Source: Salimicrobium halophilum (lineage in GTDB: Bacteria; Bacillota; Bacilli; Bacillales; Halobacillaceae). From it: a stretch of DNA of 64,000 nt. Location: contig NZ_FNEV01000008.1 in the NCBI RefSeq assembly GCF_900100295.1, positions 1 through 64,000 of the forward strand, given 5' to 3'. A program made the translations under genes and the position numbers. The notes under the pieces are model-generated. The model searched no databases and was not told the origin of the DNA. It saw only the letters and a program-made list of their open reading frames with translations. Positions 54,212 through 64,000 of this stretch are shown in pieces (the stretch's first letter is position 1; each line of letters starts with the position of its first letter).

Positions 54212-54327
54212 TTTTGCTGGACACTCACAAAAGACTGTGTCTCCTGAGTGTCGCGCTTTTCTTGTACAGGTAGACTCAAAACTTGTTTCATTGCTGAGTG
54301 GGTGGCTAAATCATTTGCGGTACACTC
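54212..54327. repeat. Dispersed repeat family B, copy 2
   Basis: TTTTGCTGGACACTCA (54212-54227) leads a hairpin GACACTCA/TGAGTGTC (54220-54227 / 54245-54252); the following GAGTGTCGCGC (54246-54256) to CTGAGTGGGTGG (54294-54305) and TTTGCGGTACACTC (54314-54327) aligns with copy 1 at 47876-47958. Confidence 0.7.
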
Positions 54328-54369
54328 ATGCTTTCAATCCTTTCGTAAGTGTACTGCAAGCATATTATA

Positions 54370-54407
54370 GGGGTGACTTCGCTTTTTATTACAAATTTCT
54401 TTATAAT
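54370..54407 (+). promoter_or_regulatory. Promoter with a family A-like tail
   Basis: GGGGTGACTTCGCTTTTT (54370-54387) resembles the family A flank GGGGTGATTCCGCTTTT; TATAAT at 54402-54407 lies 18 nt after TTCGCT (54378-54383). The gene starts 23 bp further on. Confidence 0.5.
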
Positions 54408-54430
54408 GAAAAAAAGAAGGAGGCGATCGG

Positions 54431-55252
54431 ATGGAAACGGTGGAACAGTTGATGAAAAAGGATGGAAGAAATCAGTGCCTGACGGGAGCTGTGCTTTTTC
54501 TTATTGGTGGAGTCAGTCTAATAGCTTCCTTGACGACAGAGGGAATAAGCCTGAGCTGGGCCGTGCTCCTTTACGGGGTCCCTGCCTTAGCAGCCGGTAT
54601 TTATTTCGTCCAATCCGGGTGGAAGGACCTCGTGAAAGCGGAACGAACGGAGGATATGGCTATCAGTACCGATAAGGGTGCGATCGCTTTTTCAAGTGTG
54701 CCTGCCGAGATGTATCTCGGGAAAGGGGAGGACAACGGCGCCCGTTTCTTCACCATGGACGGGGAAGCGATGGGAGATGTCACAGAGAAAACGACTTCCC
54801 TCAAAAAGACGGCAGGAGTTCTACTTTCTCTGCATTCTGCGAACTTTCCTCTGCCTGCGGTATATGAAGTCCGCGAAGACGGAGAACTGCTTTATGAGAT
54901 TGAAAAGAAAGGATTTTCCTTTACGACTAAAGCTTATGTCAAACAGGGGAACGGAACCTATGTAGCTATCATGAAAGCGGAAAAAGATAAAGAAACGAAG
55001 CAGATGGTCTATACATATCAGGAGAAGGACCAGGTGCTGTATCAGGCTGCGGGGGACGGAGACATCGGCAGGTTTCCGGTGAAAGATGAGAAGGGAACCC
55101 CTCTCGTCACTGTGAAAAAGGGAGCGATTCCTGTCGGGGGTGCGGATGCTTTGCAACGGATGCATGGGTCCGTTTTGGAATGGGAAAGACGGGAAAACAT
55201 TCCTTACAGCCTGCTATTGTTCCTGTTTTTTATCGAGCACCAGCAGCAGTAA
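54431..55252 (+). CDS. Unknown two-TM protein with a beta-rich C-terminal domain
   Basis: 273 aa, family not recognised. Two N-terminal membrane segments (about residues 17-37 and 43-63) are followed by a soluble region of about 200 aa rich in beta-strand patterns (EDNGARFFTMDGEAMGDV, YEVREDGELLYEIEKKGFS, VKQGNGTYVAIMKAEKDKE), loosely like tubby/LURP-one-like scramblase folds; this is only an impression. The C-terminus ends hydrophobic (YSLLLFLFFIEHQQQ). Good ribosome site AAGAAGGAGG. Single gene between repeat-rich DNA and the his promoter. Confidence 0.8.
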   Translation: METVEQLMKKDGRNQCLTGAVLFLIGGVSLIASLTTEGISLSWAVLLYGVPALAAGIYFVQSGWKDLVKAERTEDMAISTDKGAIAFSSVPAEMYLGKGEDNGARFFTMDGEAMGDVTEKTTSLKKTAGVLLSLHSANFPLPAVYEVREDGELLYEIEKKGFSFTTKAYVKQGNGTYVAIMKAEKDKETKQMVYTYQEKDQVLYQAAGDGDIGRFPVKDEKGTPLVTVKKGAIPVGGADALQRMHGSVLEWERRENIPYSLLLFLFFIEHQQQ

Positions 55253-55259
55253 TTACGGT

Positions 55260-55288
55260 TTGACGAGGTTTCTTTATTTTGTTAGCAT
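55260..55288 (+). promoter_or_regulatory. Promoter of the his operon
   Basis: TTGACG (55260-55265), 17-nt spacer, TAGCAT (55283-55288). TTAGCATA is repeated in tandem over the -10 (55282 and 55290), a possible operator. The leader is too short for a T-box. Confidence 0.6.
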
Positions 55289-55325
55289 ATTAGCATACTA
55301 AAGGATTGACGGAAGGGATGACACG

Positions 55326-56513
55326 ATGGCGAAGAAACTCATGTTTGAAAAACCACTGGGAATGCGCGACACGCTTCCCTTTTTTTACAATAAAAAAGAA
55401 AACGTCCGTACAAGGCTGACGAATGCAATCGAATCATTCGGCTACCAGTTCATGGATACTCCCCTGCTTGAGTACCATGAAACGGTAGGAAAAGTGAGTG
55501 CCACCCTTGATCAGCAGTTATTCAAGCTTTTGGACCAGCAGGGCCACACTCTTGTACTTCGACCGGATATGACGGCTCCGATTGCACGAGTCGCCGCTTC
55601 TCAGCTGAAAGAGGATGCCTTTCCATTGAGGCTTGCGTATGATGGTTCCGTTTTCCGGGCTCAGCAGTCGGAAGCAGGTAAGCCTGCACAGTTCGAACAG
55701 GTCGGAACGGAGCTTATCGGAGATCACTCTTCTTATGGAGACGCCGAAGTCATTGCTCTATTGATCGAGTCTTTGAAACAGACCGGACTCGAAGAATTCG
55801 TCATCACGGTCGGGCATATCGGCTTTGTCCGTTCTTTATTCGAAGAAGTGTTACCGCAGAACAATGAGGCGGTAGAAACCCTGCTTGAGTATCTATACAG
55901 GAAGAATTATGTCGGGTACAAGTCTTATGTCGCTTCTCTTTCCATTTCAGAAGAAGCGAAGAATAGTCTCACGGCGCTCCTTCGTCTCAGAGGAAGCGAC
56001 GCTGTGTTCGAAGAAGCGCGGGCTCTTGCGAAATGTCAGGCGGGACTGAAAGCGATGAACGAACTGAAACAACTGCACCGGACACTTGAACAGTATGGAG
56101 TGGCTTCCTACGTCCAGTTCGATTTGAACCTGATCAGCCACATGGACTACTACACGGGCATCCTATTCGAAGGGTATGCGCCGAATGTAGGAGCACTTCT
56201 CTGTAACGGGGGAAGATACGATGCTTTGTTGCCGTCGTTCGAATTGAATGCATCAGCGACAGGTTTCGCGGTTCACGTAGAGCGGCTCGTCGAAGCACTG
56301 AACGGTTCTACTGAAATAAGGAAATCGGCCGTTTGTGTGATAGTAGATGATCAGACATTTTCTGAAGGAGTGGACAAGGCGAATCTGCTTCGTTCGGAAA
56401 ATAAGCGCGTTGTCATCCAGCATGCGGATCAGGTAGCGAATCTTACCGCTTTCCTGAAAAAGTATGAAGAAGTGATCGATATGACCGGGAAAGGAGCGAC
56501 AGGAGATGAGTAA
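55326..56513 (+). CDS. hisZ: ATP phosphoribosyltransferase regulatory subunit
   Basis: HisRS-like protein without tRNA charging activity that activates and gives histidine feedback to short-form HisG. Class II core: [15 protein letters not shown] (motif 2 region, near residue 80), [15 protein letters not shown] (motif 3 region, near 295); the anticodon-binding domain is absent. 395 aa. Presence with a 211-aa HisG fits the hetero-octameric enzyme. Overlaps hisG by 8 bp. Confidence 0.95.
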   Translation: MAKKLMFEKPLGMRDTLPFFYNKKENVRTRLTNAIESFGYQFMDTPLLEYHETVGKVSATLDQQLFKLLDQQGHTLVLRPDMTAPIARVAASQLKEDAFPLRLAYDGSVFRAQQSEAGKPAQFEQVGTELIGDHSSYGDAEVIALLIESLKQTGLEEFVITVGHIGFVRSLFEEVLPQNNEAVETLLEYLYRKNYVGYKSYVASLSISEEAKNSLTALLRLRGSDAVFEEARALAKCQAGLKAMNELKQLHRTLEQYGVASYVQFDLNLISHMDYYTGILFEGYAPNVGALLCNGGRYDALLPSFELNASATGFAVHVERLVEALNGSTEIRKSAVCVIVDDQTFSEGVDKANLLRSENKRVVIQHADQVANLTAFLKKYEEVIDMTGKGATGDE

Positions 56514-57141
56514 ACCACTGACGATCGCCATGCCAAAAGGCAGGATTTTCGAAGAAGCAGCGGAACTGATGCGTAATGCCGGATATGACATCGGCTCAGG
56601 CGCTGAGGAATCTCGTAGACTGATTCTTGAATTTCCGGAACAGAACATCAACGTCATGATGGCGAAGCCGATGGACGTTGTCACCTACGTCGAATACGGA
56701 GCTGCAGATATCGGAATCGCCGGCAAAGATGTACTTCTCGAACAGGACCGGGACGTGTATGAAGTGCTCGATTTGAAAATAAGCCCATGCTATATCGCGG
56801 TAGCTGGTCTGCCGGATCAGCCGCTCAGTCGAATCGCACCGAAGATTGCGACGAAGTATCCGAAAGTGGCCTCCGATTATTACCGGGAACAGGGAGAACA
56901 GATCGAGATCATTCCGCTCAACGGCTCCATCGAACTTGCTCCTTTGATCGGACTCAGCGACCGGATTGTCGATATCGTTTCTTCCGGCCGGACGCTAAAA
57001 GAAAACGGCCTCGTCGAATATGAAAAAATTACAGACATCACCTCCCGTCTGATCGTGAACCCTGTGAGCTACAGGACGAAGAGCGACCGTATCGATCCTC
57101 TTATCGAGAAAATGGGAGAACAGGTAGGAGTGTCGTCATGA
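56506..57141 (+). CDS. hisG: ATP phosphoribosyltransferase, short form
   Basis: First committed step of histidine synthesis: ATP + PRPP to phosphoribosyl-ATP. 211 aa, the short type lacking the C-terminal regulatory domain. [13 protein letters not shown] at the N-terminus, and [13 protein letters not shown] near residue 153 (PRPP loop). ATGA overlap with hisD. Confidence 0.97.
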   Translation: MSKPLTIAMPKGRIFEEAAELMRNAGYDIGSGAEESRRLILEFPEQNINVMMAKPMDVVTYVEYGAADIGIAGKDVLLEQDRDVYEVLDLKISPCYIAVAGLPDQPLSRIAPKIATKYPKVASDYYREQGEQIEIIPLNGSIELAPLIGLSDRIVDIVSSGRTLKENGLVEYEKITDITSRLIVNPVSYRTKSDRIDPLIEKMGEQVGVSS

Positions 57142-58415
57142 AGCGATTAACGAAAGAAGACCTGAAGGGATGGAAAACGAAGCGTGAAGACGACACATCG
57201 GAACAGCTCGCTTCTGTCAAAGAAATCATCCGTAGGGTGCGGGCAGAGGGGGACACAGCTGTAAGAACTTATACGGAAACCTTCGACGGCGCGTCTCTTG
57301 ATGATTATCGTGTTACATCCGAGGAGATGAGTGACGCCTATGAATCCATCAGCCAGAAATATATCGATGTGATCCAGGAAGCAGCCATCAACATCCGTCG
57401 TTTTCACGAGAAGCAGCTTCCGACCTCCTGGTTCGATACGCAGGAAAATGGAACGATGCTTGGACAGAAGTACACGTCTCTTGATCGTGCCGGTGTGTAT
57501 GTACCAGGCGGGACTGCAGCTTATCCATCTTCTGTGATGATGAATATTATCCCTGCCCAAGTGGCGGGAGTGAAGCGGATCGTCATGGTGACACCACCAG
57601 GACCCGATGGACAAGTACCTATCGGTGTTTTGGCTACAGCTCAGATTCTTGGCGTTACGGAGATTTACAAAGTCGGAGGGGCACAGGCGATTGCAGCACT
57701 CGCTTACGGTACAGAAACGGTGCCGAAAGTCGACAAGATCACCGGGCCGGGAAACATTTTCGTCGCCCTTGCGAAAAAGGAAGTATTCGGGGACGTGGAC
57801 ATAGACATGATTGCGGGTCCGAGCGAAATCGCTGTGCTTTGTGATGACTCGGCGCGTGCCGGGGAAGTCGCAGCGGATCTTCTCTCACAGGCGGAACACG
57901 ACGAACGTTCTTCGAGTATCTGCATAACAACTTCTGAAAGAATAGCGGGAGAAGTGGAAGAAGAAGTAGAACAGCAACTTAAGGGTCTTCCTAGAAGGGA
58001 GATCGCCGAAAAAAGCATCCATACCTATGGCGGTATCATCGTTACTGCTACGATGGAAAAAGCGGTGGAAGCGGTGAATGAGCTTGCTCCGGAGCACCTG
58101 GAGGTCCTTACGGAGAACCCTTACGAACAGCTCGGAGCCATCAGGCACGCAGGGGCGATTTTCCTTGGACCATATAGCTCAGAACCGGTAGGGGACTATT
58201 TTGCAGGGCCGAACCATGTCTTGCCGACGAGTGGCACAGCCAGGTTCTCAAGCCCCCTTAATGTACATGATTTCATGAAAAAATCGAGCGTCATTTCCTA
58301 CAGTGAAGCAGCCTGGAAAGAGAACGTCGATAAAATAGCGAGCTTCGCGCGTCTTGAGGACCTCGAGGGACACGCTCGCGCAATAGAGAAGAGAAAGGAG
58401 CGTTTGGATGACTAG
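57138..58415 (+). CDS. hisD: Histidinol dehydrogenase
   Basis: Zinc/NAD enzyme catalysing the last two oxidations from L-histidinol to histidine. 425 aa. Signature [15 protein letters not shown]...[12 protein letters not shown] (about residues 222-255) holds Zn ligands Q and [12 protein letters not shown] (near 316) holds catalytic Glu/His. Overlaps hisB by 8 bp. Confidence 0.97.
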   Translation: MKRLTKEDLKGWKTKREDDTSEQLASVKEIIRRVRAEGDTAVRTYTETFDGASLDDYRVTSEEMSDAYESISQKYIDVIQEAAINIRRFHEKQLPTSWFDTQENGTMLGQKYTSLDRAGVYVPGGTAAYPSSVMMNIIPAQVAGVKRIVMVTPPGPDGQVPIGVLATAQILGVTEIYKVGGAQAIAALAYGTETVPKVDKITGPGNIFVALAKKEVFGDVDIDMIAGPSEIAVLCDDSARAGEVAADLLSQAEHDERSSSICITTSERIAGEVEEEVEQQLKGLPRREIAEKSIHTYGGIIVTATMEKAVEAVNELAPEHLEVLTENPYEQLGAIRHAGAIFLGPYSSEPVGDYFAGPNHVLPTSGTARFSSPLNVHDFMKKSSVISYSEAAWKENVDKIASFARLEDLEGHARAIEKRKERLDD

Positions 58416-58998
58416 ATCTGGGAGTATTACGAGAAAGACGAGAGAAACGGATATCGAGCTCGCTTTCGATGTCGATGGGCAGGGGAAAGCGGACCTTGAC
58501 GTTCAAGTGCCGTTTCTTTCTCACATGCTGGAATTGTTCACGAAGCACGGTCTTTTCAATTTGACGGTGACAGGAAAAGGGGACGTAGAAGTCGATGATC
58601 ATCACCTGACTGAAGATATCGGCATTTGCCTCGGCCAGGTGCTGAGAGAAGCGATCGGTGACAAAAAGGGGATGAAGCGGTACGGATCAATGATTCTGCC
58701 TATGGACGAAGCACTCGTTACGGTAGCGCTTGATTTATCAGACCGTCCTCACCTTGAATGGTACGCGGATATCCCTTCCAAAAAAATCGGAACATTCGAT
58801 ACCGAAAACGTCCACGAATTCTTTTGGAAGCTGGCCCTGGAAGCGAGAATGAACCTTCATATCGTCGTTCATCACGGTCATAATTCCCACCACATCGTCG
58901 AGGCGATGTTCAAAGCCCTCGGCCGCGCATTGGATGAAGCGACGCAACTCGACCCTAGAGTCGAAGGTGTGCCTAGCACGAAAGGAAGTCTATCATGA
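58408..58998 (+). CDS. hisB: Imidazoleglycerol-phosphate dehydratase
   Basis: Mn-dependent dehydration of IGP to imidazole acetol phosphate. Monofunctional 196-aa form without a phosphatase domain. Metal motifs [14 protein letters not shown] (near residue 59) and [16 protein letters not shown] (near 153). ATGA overlap with hisH. Histidinol-phosphatase and hisC are not in this operon. Confidence 0.97.
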   Translation: MTRSGSITRKTRETDIELAFDVDGQGKADLDVQVPFLSHMLELFTKHGLFNLTVTGKGDVEVDDHHLTEDIGICLGQVLREAIGDKKGMKRYGSMILPMDEALVTVALDLSDRPHLEWYADIPSKKIGTFDTENVHEFFWKLALEARMNLHIVVHHGHNSHHIVEAMFKALGRALDEATQLDPRVEGVPSTKGSLS

Positions 58999-59630
58999 TT
59001 GGGATCATCGATTATGGCATGGGAAATCTGTTCAGTGTATCCAAAGCTCTTGAGCGACTTGAGGTCGATTACATCATCGGCGATCATCCGGATATGCTTG
59101 AAGACGCACAAGCGCTGATTCTTCCGGGAGTCGGTGCCTTTCCAGATGCAATGAAAGCGTTGAAGGAACACGGCTTCATCAAGTTCATTCATAAAAAGAT
59201 CGAGGAAGGAGTTCCTTTTTACGGAATTTGTCTCGGTATGCAGCTTTTATTCGAAGCCAGTGAAGAAGGCGGAGAGACGGAAGGGCTCGGTATCTTCCCA
59301 GGGACCATCCGTCGCTTTGAAGGGAAGACGGCAGAAGGAAAAACATATAAAGTCCCGCACATGGGTTGGAATCAGCTCGAAATCCATAAGCCGGATCACT
59401 TCGTAATGGAGAATGTCGGGGAAGAGTACGTCTATTTCGTCCACTCTTACGTTGTCGATACCAAAGACGAATCGATTTTGCTGGCGACGGCCGATTATCA
59501 CCAGCAGGTACCTGCGATTGTAGGAAAAGGGAACGTAATGGCAAGTCAATTTCATCCGGAAAAGAGCGGTCGGGCCGGCATGCAGCTTCTGGATAACTTT
59601 TGCAAAAGAATGGCTTTAGAAAGCAGGTGA
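58995..59630 (+). CDS. hisH: IGP synthase glutamine amidotransferase subunit
   Basis: Class I glutaminase that supplies ammonia to HisF through the barrel. Nucleophile C79 in [11 protein letters not shown]; catalytic His and Glu in [10 protein letters not shown] (near 188). 211 aa. Five bp before hisA. Confidence 0.96.
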   Translation: MIGIIDYGMGNLFSVSKALERLEVDYIIGDHPDMLEDAQALILPGVGAFPDAMKALKEHGFIKFIHKKIEEGVPFYGICLGMQLLFEASEEGGETEGLGIFPGTIRRFEGKTAEGKTYKVPHMGWNQLEIHKPDHFVMENVGEEYVYFVHSYVVDTKDESILLATADYHQQVPAIVGKGNVMASQFHPEKSGRAGMQLLDNFCKRMALESR

Positions 59631-59634
59631 GGGA

Positions 59635-60357
59635 ATGAGTTTTACTATTTATCCCGCTATCGATATGCGCGACGGGAAGTGTGTGCGCCTCGAGCAGGGA
59701 GATTTCGATAAAGAAACGGTATACGGAGACAGTCCATTCGATGTGGCCCGGGATTTCAATGATAAAGGGGCGTCCTGGATCCACATGGTCGACCTGGACG
59801 GAGCGAAGGAAGGCTCGAAGAAAAACGCGGAAGACGTCATCCGCGTGGCGAAAGAGCTTAAGTGCCGGGTACAGATCGGGGGAGGCATCCGTTCAGCTGA
59901 AGATGTCTCTTATTATTTGGACCAGGGAGTGGACCGCGTCATCATCGGTTCTCTCGCTGTGAAGAATATTGAGCTTACGAAGGAATTGCTTCGCAAGTAT
60001 AAAGAGCGCATCGTCATCGGTCTGGATGCCAAGAACGGCTACGTCGCAACAGAAGGATGGCTCGAAACCTCGGAAAAGAGAGCGGCGGACCTCGGAAAAG
60101 AACTTGCAGAAGCCGGAGCCCGTACGTTCATTTATACTGATATCGCTAAAGACGGCATGCTATCCGGGCCGAATACGAAAGAAATTGCTGAACTCGCAGA
60201 AGAGACAGGAGTAGAAGTGATCGCATCCGGAGGCATCCAGGGCCTCGAAGATATCAAAGAATTGAAACGTCACCCGAATATCAGCGGCACTATCATTGGA
60301 AAAGCGCTATACACCGGACGCTTCACCCTTACAGATGCGTTGAAGGAGGAAGTGTGA
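59635..60357 (+). CDS. hisA: Phosphoribosylformimino-AICAR-P isomerase
   Basis: Amadori isomerase of ProFAR to PRFAR. (beta/alpha)8 barrel with catalytic Asp10 in [14 protein letters not shown] and Asp in [15 protein letters not shown] (near 129); GGGIR phosphate loop. 240 aa. Ends in a TGATG overlap with hisF. Confidence 0.97.
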   Translation: MSFTIYPAIDMRDGKCVRLEQGDFDKETVYGDSPFDVARDFNDKGASWIHMVDLDGAKEGSKKNAEDVIRVAKELKCRVQIGGGIRSAEDVSYYLDQGVDRVIIGSLAVKNIELTKELLRKYKERIVIGLDAKNGYVATEGWLETSEKRAADLGKELAEAGARTFIYTDIAKDGMLSGPNTKEIAELAEETGVEVIASGGIQGLEDIKELKRHPNISGTIIGKALYTGRFTLTDALKEEV

Positions 60358-61115
60358 TGTTGGCTAAACGAATCATCCCCTGTCTTGATGTAAAGGAAGG
60401 ACGGGTCGTCAAAGGGATTCAGTTCGTCGATATCCGTGACGCCGGAGACCCGGTAGAGCTTGCGAAGATGTACGATGAAGCGGGAGCAGATGAGCTTGTA
60501 TTTCTTGATATTTCCGCGACGCATGAAGGGAACGAAACGATGATCGATGTCGTGCGGCAGGTCGCCTCAGAGCTCGCCATCCCTTTTACGGTCGGTGGAG
60601 GCATCCGTACGCTTGGAGATATGAAAGAGACCCTCAGGAACGGGGCGGATAAAGTGGCGGTCAACTCTGCGGCGGTCAAACGTCCCGAATTGATCAGAGA
60701 AGGTTCCGATTATTTCGGTGCCCAATGTATCGTTGTAGCGATTGATGGAAGGTATGATGAAGAAGCCGGAACATGGCGAGTCTACACGGCAGGTGGCAGA
60801 AATCCTACGGATCGCCTCGTTGTCGACTGGGCGAAAGAAGCGGAAGCCCTCGGTGCCGGGGAAATTCTGCTTACGTCGATGAATCAGGACGGAGAGAAGA
60901 CGGGCTTCGACCTGCCGATGCTAGAAGCTGTGCAGGAAGTGGTATCCATCCCAGTCATCGCTTCCGGTGGTGCAGGAAACAAGGAACATTTCTATGATGT
61001 ATTCACTCACGTAGACGCTGATGCTGCCCTGGCTGCATCCATCTTCCACTATAAAGAAACGTCGATCGGGAACGTGAAAGATTACTTGAAGGATAAAGGA
61101 GTGGCGATACGGTGA
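60357..61115 (+). CDS. hisF: IGP synthase cyclase subunit
   Basis: Uses ammonia from HisH to make IGP and AICAR. Barrel with catalytic Asp11 in [15 protein letters not shown] and the second Asp in [13 protein letters not shown] (near 130). ATG 60357 (252 aa, the usual length) is preferred over GTG 60354; AAGGAGGA is 8 nt upstream. Overlaps hisIE by 4 bp (GTGA). Confidence 0.97.
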   Translation: MLAKRIIPCLDVKEGRVVKGIQFVDIRDAGDPVELAKMYDEAGADELVFLDISATHEGNETMIDVVRQVASELAIPFTVGGGIRTLGDMKETLRNGADKVAVNSAAVKRPELIREGSDYFGAQCIVVAIDGRYDEEAGTWRVYTAGGRNPTDRLVVDWAKEAEALGAGEILLTSMNQDGEKTGFDLPMLEAVQEVVSIPVIASGGAGNKEHFYDVFTHVDADAALAASIFHYKETSIGNVKDYLKDKGVAIR

Positions 61116-61726
61116 AAGCAGAAGATGTAGTATTTGACGAAAAAGGGCTTGTCCCTGCAATTGTTCAGGACGCGCGCTCCAAGGCCGTACTGACTCTCGC
61201 CTATATGAATGAAGCAGCCTTGAAGAAAACGCTTGAAATCGGGGAAACGGTGTTCTACAGCCGCTCCCGTGAGGAACTGTGGCACAAAGGAGAAACATCA
61301 GGAAACACACAGAAGGTGGAGAATATCACCTATGACTGTGACCAGGATGCAGTTCTGCTGCAGGTGATACCAGCAGGGCCCGCCTGCCACAAGGGAACAT
61401 ACAGTTGCTTCCAGGAATCTCTGTCCTCTTCGGAAGAAGACAGATACAGGATCGTTACAGAACTTCAGGAAGTCCTCGCTGAGCGTAAGGCTGAGCTTCC
61501 GGGAGGTTCTTATACCTCCGGGCTGTTCCAGGAAGGTGTCGACAGAATCGCCAAGAAAATCGGTGAAGAAGCAGGGGAAGTGATCATCGCAGCGAAAAAT
61601 GATGACAGAGAAGAACTGGCTCTCGAATCGGCAGATCTTCTTTTCCACCTGCTGATGCTGCTTACGGACCGGAATGTACCGCTCGATGACGTCCTGGAAG
61701 TTCTTGAAAAGCGTCATAAAAGTTGA
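61112..61726 (+). CDS. hisI: Bifunctional phosphoribosyl-AMP cyclohydrolase/phosphoribosyl-ATP pyrophosphatase
   Basis: HisIE fusion catalysing steps 2 and 3 of histidine synthesis. N-terminal cyclohydrolase (about residues 1-105) with Zn/Mg motif [13 protein letters not shown] and [13 protein letters not shown]-terminal PRA-PH (about 110-204) with the MazG-like [17 protein letters not shown] start coupled to hisF. 204 aa. Last his gene; no strong terminator is visible in the next 60 bp. Confidence 0.95.
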   Translation: MKAEDVVFDEKGLVPAIVQDARSKAVLTLAYMNEAALKKTLEIGETVFYSRSREELWHKGETSGNTQKVENITYDCDQDAVLLQVIPAGPACHKGTYSCFQESLSSSEEDRYRIVTELQEVLAERKAELPGGSYTSGLFQEGVDRIAKKIGEEAGEVIIAAKNDDREELALESADLLFHLLMLLTDRNVPLDDVLEVLEKRHKS

Positions 61727-61775
61727 TAATTTAACAAGAAATTGCGCAAACCCTCTAATCTCCTGGTCCATTTTA

Positions 61776-61784
61776 TGGTATACT
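61776..61784 (+). promoter_or_regulatory. Extended -10 promoter of the TPR gene
   Basis: TGGTATACT (61776-61784), 46 bp before the start codon; no good -35. Confidence 0.55.
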
Positions 61785-61829
61785 CCATAATTGGTTAGAT
61801 TTACGAAGCGGAGAGTAGGAGGCAACTCA

Positions 61830-62828
61830 ATGACGACAATGGTAAAGGATGAAAAGAACGTCATTCCCTTTGTCCCAAACAGCAGTTTTTATTTCAGTCA
61901 CGGCGTCCAGGCGTTTCAGAAACGTTCGTTTGATCGGGCCGTTCGCTGGCTGAAAAAAGCGATTGAAATAAACGAAAACGAACCTTTATATAAATGCCAA
62001 CTTTCTGTCGTATATACGGAAGTTGGCTCTTATCATGCAGCGAATCAGTTATTGACGGACGTCCTGCGTGATAAGGGGGATGCGTACCCGGATTGCTATT
62101 ACCTGATGGCGAACAATTATGCACATCTCGGTCTGTTCAAAGATGCGAGCAGGTATGTTGAGACCTATATAGAAAAAGACGAAGATGGTGAGTTCAGGGA
62201 AGCTGCCGATCAACTGAAGGAGATGCTCGATTCCGTCGAACCGGAAGAAGAGGAAGAATTTCAGTTCGATGAGGAAGATGAACTGCTCGTTTATCAGGAA
62301 ACGGTGCACTATCACCTGGAACACCATGAATGGACGGAAGCGCTCGGTCTTCTTGAAGAGATGATGCATCTGTTCCCGAGCTTCCCATTGACGAATCACC
62401 AGTATGCGTATGCCCTTTTCCATACCGGGGAGCACGAAGCGGCGATCGCTATGGAGCGGGAATGGCTCGAGGAGTCGCCGGAGGATATCCATTGTCATAT
62501 CAATCTGATCACATTTTATGTAGAAATGAACCAATATGAGCTGATGAAGCATCACGTGTTCCAATTGAAGAATGTCTTCCCGATGCATGAGGAGCAGCAA
62601 CTGGCTGTTGCCGTAGCTCTTACGAGGGCGAGTGAGTATGTAGAAGCAGTGGACAGGTTCCGTCAACTTGGAAAGAAAGCAGTGAAGAACCGCTATCAGT
62701 ATCTGAAATGGTACAGCATCGCTTCATTTCACGCCGGCAATCCTTATAAGTCGGAAGAGCTTTGGAAAAAGGGAGTTCATCGTTTCCCTGATTTGACAAA
62801 GTCAGACGGCCCCTGGATTACTGGTTGA
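61830..62828 (+). CDS. yvcD: TPR-repeat protein, YvcD-like
   Basis: 332-aa cytoplasmic helical repeat protein. Tetratricopeptide units near residues 25-60 (HGVQAFQKRSFDRAVRWLKKAIEIN in parts), 60-95, 95-130, and again 155-240; an acidic linker EPEEEEEFQFDEEDE separates the two halves. B. subtilis yvcD lies in the same place before trxB. Binding partner unknown. ATG 61830 follows TAGGAGG. Confidence 0.85.
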   Translation: MTTMVKDEKNVIPFVPNSSFYFSHGVQAFQKRSFDRAVRWLKKAIEINENEPLYKCQLSVVYTEVGSYHAANQLLTDVLRDKGDAYPDCYYLMANNYAHLGLFKDASRYVETYIEKDEDGEFREAADQLKEMLDSVEPEEEEEFQFDEEDELLVYQETVHYHLEHHEWTEALGLLEEMMHLFPSFPLTNHQYAYALFHTGEHEAAIAMEREWLEESPEDIHCHINLITFYVEMNQYELMKHHVFQLKNVFPMHEEQQLAVAVALTRASEYVEAVDRFRQLGKKAVKNRYQYLKWYSIASFHAGNPYKSEELWKKGVHRFPDLTKSDGPWITG

Positions 62829-62895
62829 GCAGATAAATAGACGAGCTATGATGGATTTACTATGATAATGACAGATTGCGAAAGCGAAGGAGTGA

Positions 62896-63855
<960 letters not shown>

Positions 63856-63871
63856 GAGTAAAAGAATTTTA

Positions 63872-63890
63872 ATGCGTGTGTAACACGCAT
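63872..63890 (+). terminator. Hairpin after trxB
   Basis: Perfect 8-bp stem ATGCGTGT (63872-63879) / ACACGCAT (63883-63890), loop GTA; the following GACACATTTTC is a weak T tract. Confidence 0.5.
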
Positions 63891-63955
63891 GACACATTTT
63901 CTCGTTACAATGGTAAGTGAATTATTGACCCCCTTTTTTAAGATATACCTTTGGA

Positions 63956-63985
63956 GCGCAGGTGTAGATCACCTGCGCTTTTTTT
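63956..63985 (+). terminator. Strong terminator near the window end
   Basis: Perfect 9-bp stem GCGCAGGTG (63956-63964) / CACCTGCGC (63970-63978), loop TAGAT, then seven T. It is the likely main terminator of trxB. Confidence 0.9.
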
Positions 63986-64000
63986 GTGTGAAATGCCTGG

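Noticed and set aside
54237-54452. Plus-strand ORF of 71 codons upstream of the unknown membrane protein
   Set aside because: It runs through repeats B and the promoter, has no ribosome site and overlaps the next gene's start out of frame.
55253-55325. T-box riboswitch before the his operon
   Set aside because: The leader is only about 35-40 nt after the promoter, too short for a T-box and without its conserved sequence.

Overview
The window looks like a chromosomal segment of a motile, endospore-type Bacillaceae (Firmicutes), most likely a moderately halophilic genus such as Halobacillus or a close relative. The gene order matches the Bacillus subtilis hag-to-trxB neighbourhood: hag, flaG-fliD-fliS-fliT, hpf, secA, prfB, cccB, ftsE-ftsX, ctpB, minJ, uvrB-uvrA, yvl genes, hprK-lgt-yvoD-yvoF, glpP-glpD, hisZGDBHAFI, yvcD, trxB. 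Genus assignment is inference from synteny and acidic proteins. All genes but one (a SNF2 helicase at about 35.4-38.5 kb) are on the + strand. I see no rRNA, tRNA, CRISPR array, prophage or intact insertion sequence.

0-14 kb is a flagellar and flagellin-glycosylation block: flagellin with a CsrA-type hairpin in its leader; a sigma-D-type promoter; an unknown 200-aa protein overlapping a Maf/MptE-like glycosyltransferase; then pseB-pseC-pseF-pseG-formyltransferase-pseI for CMP-pseudaminic acid. The acetyltransferase PseH is absent, and a formyltransferase (PseJ-like) sits in its place, so the predicted sugar is an N-formyl pseudaminic acid. The filament cap/chaperone operon, cysQ and a very AT-rich DUF2920-type hydrolase follow.

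14-24.6 kb holds housekeeping genes: hpf behind overlapping sigma-B and sigma-H promoters, a 47-aa ORF, secA, prfB with its programmed +1 frameshift, galU, a YitT-family membrane protein, cytochrome c-551, ftsEX and a coiled-coil M23 murein hydrolase that is probably the FtsEX-controlled enzyme. 24.6-28.2 kb carries a strong promoter, a cyclic-di-GMP-I riboswitch, a 27-codon ORF, about 600 bp of non-coding DNA with repeats, a 26-bp perfect palindrome and a large hairpin, then a FapA/DUF342 gene and a STAS protein. A GGDEF protein with an intact product-inhibition site lies at 32.4 kb, so a c-di-GMP producer and a c-di-GMP sensor share the window.

28-46 kb: ctpB, minJ, a Fur-box-preceded siderophore ATPase, the GGDEF protein, a CtaA-like protein lacking one expected haem ligand, the SNF2 helicase, prfC, SOS-type uvrBA and the yojF-bshB2 bacillithiol pair. 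46-64 kb: yvlB-yvlD, hprK-lgt-yvoD-yvoF (ppaX missing), glpP with a glpD terminator/antiterminator leader, an unknown membrane protein, the complete hisZGDBHAFI operon (no hisC), a TPR protein and trxB.

The most unusual non-coding content is three families of dispersed intergenic repeats. Family A (28.36-28.51 and 48.02-48.28 kb) is built from units of about 128 bp, each a hairpin between conserved flanks; two homologous stems differ at three base pairs, all compensated. Family B (47.87 and 54.2 kb) is a hairpin element. Family C (40.34 and 54.08 kb, opposite orientations) has four CCGC boxes at identical 21-52-21 bp spacing in both copies.
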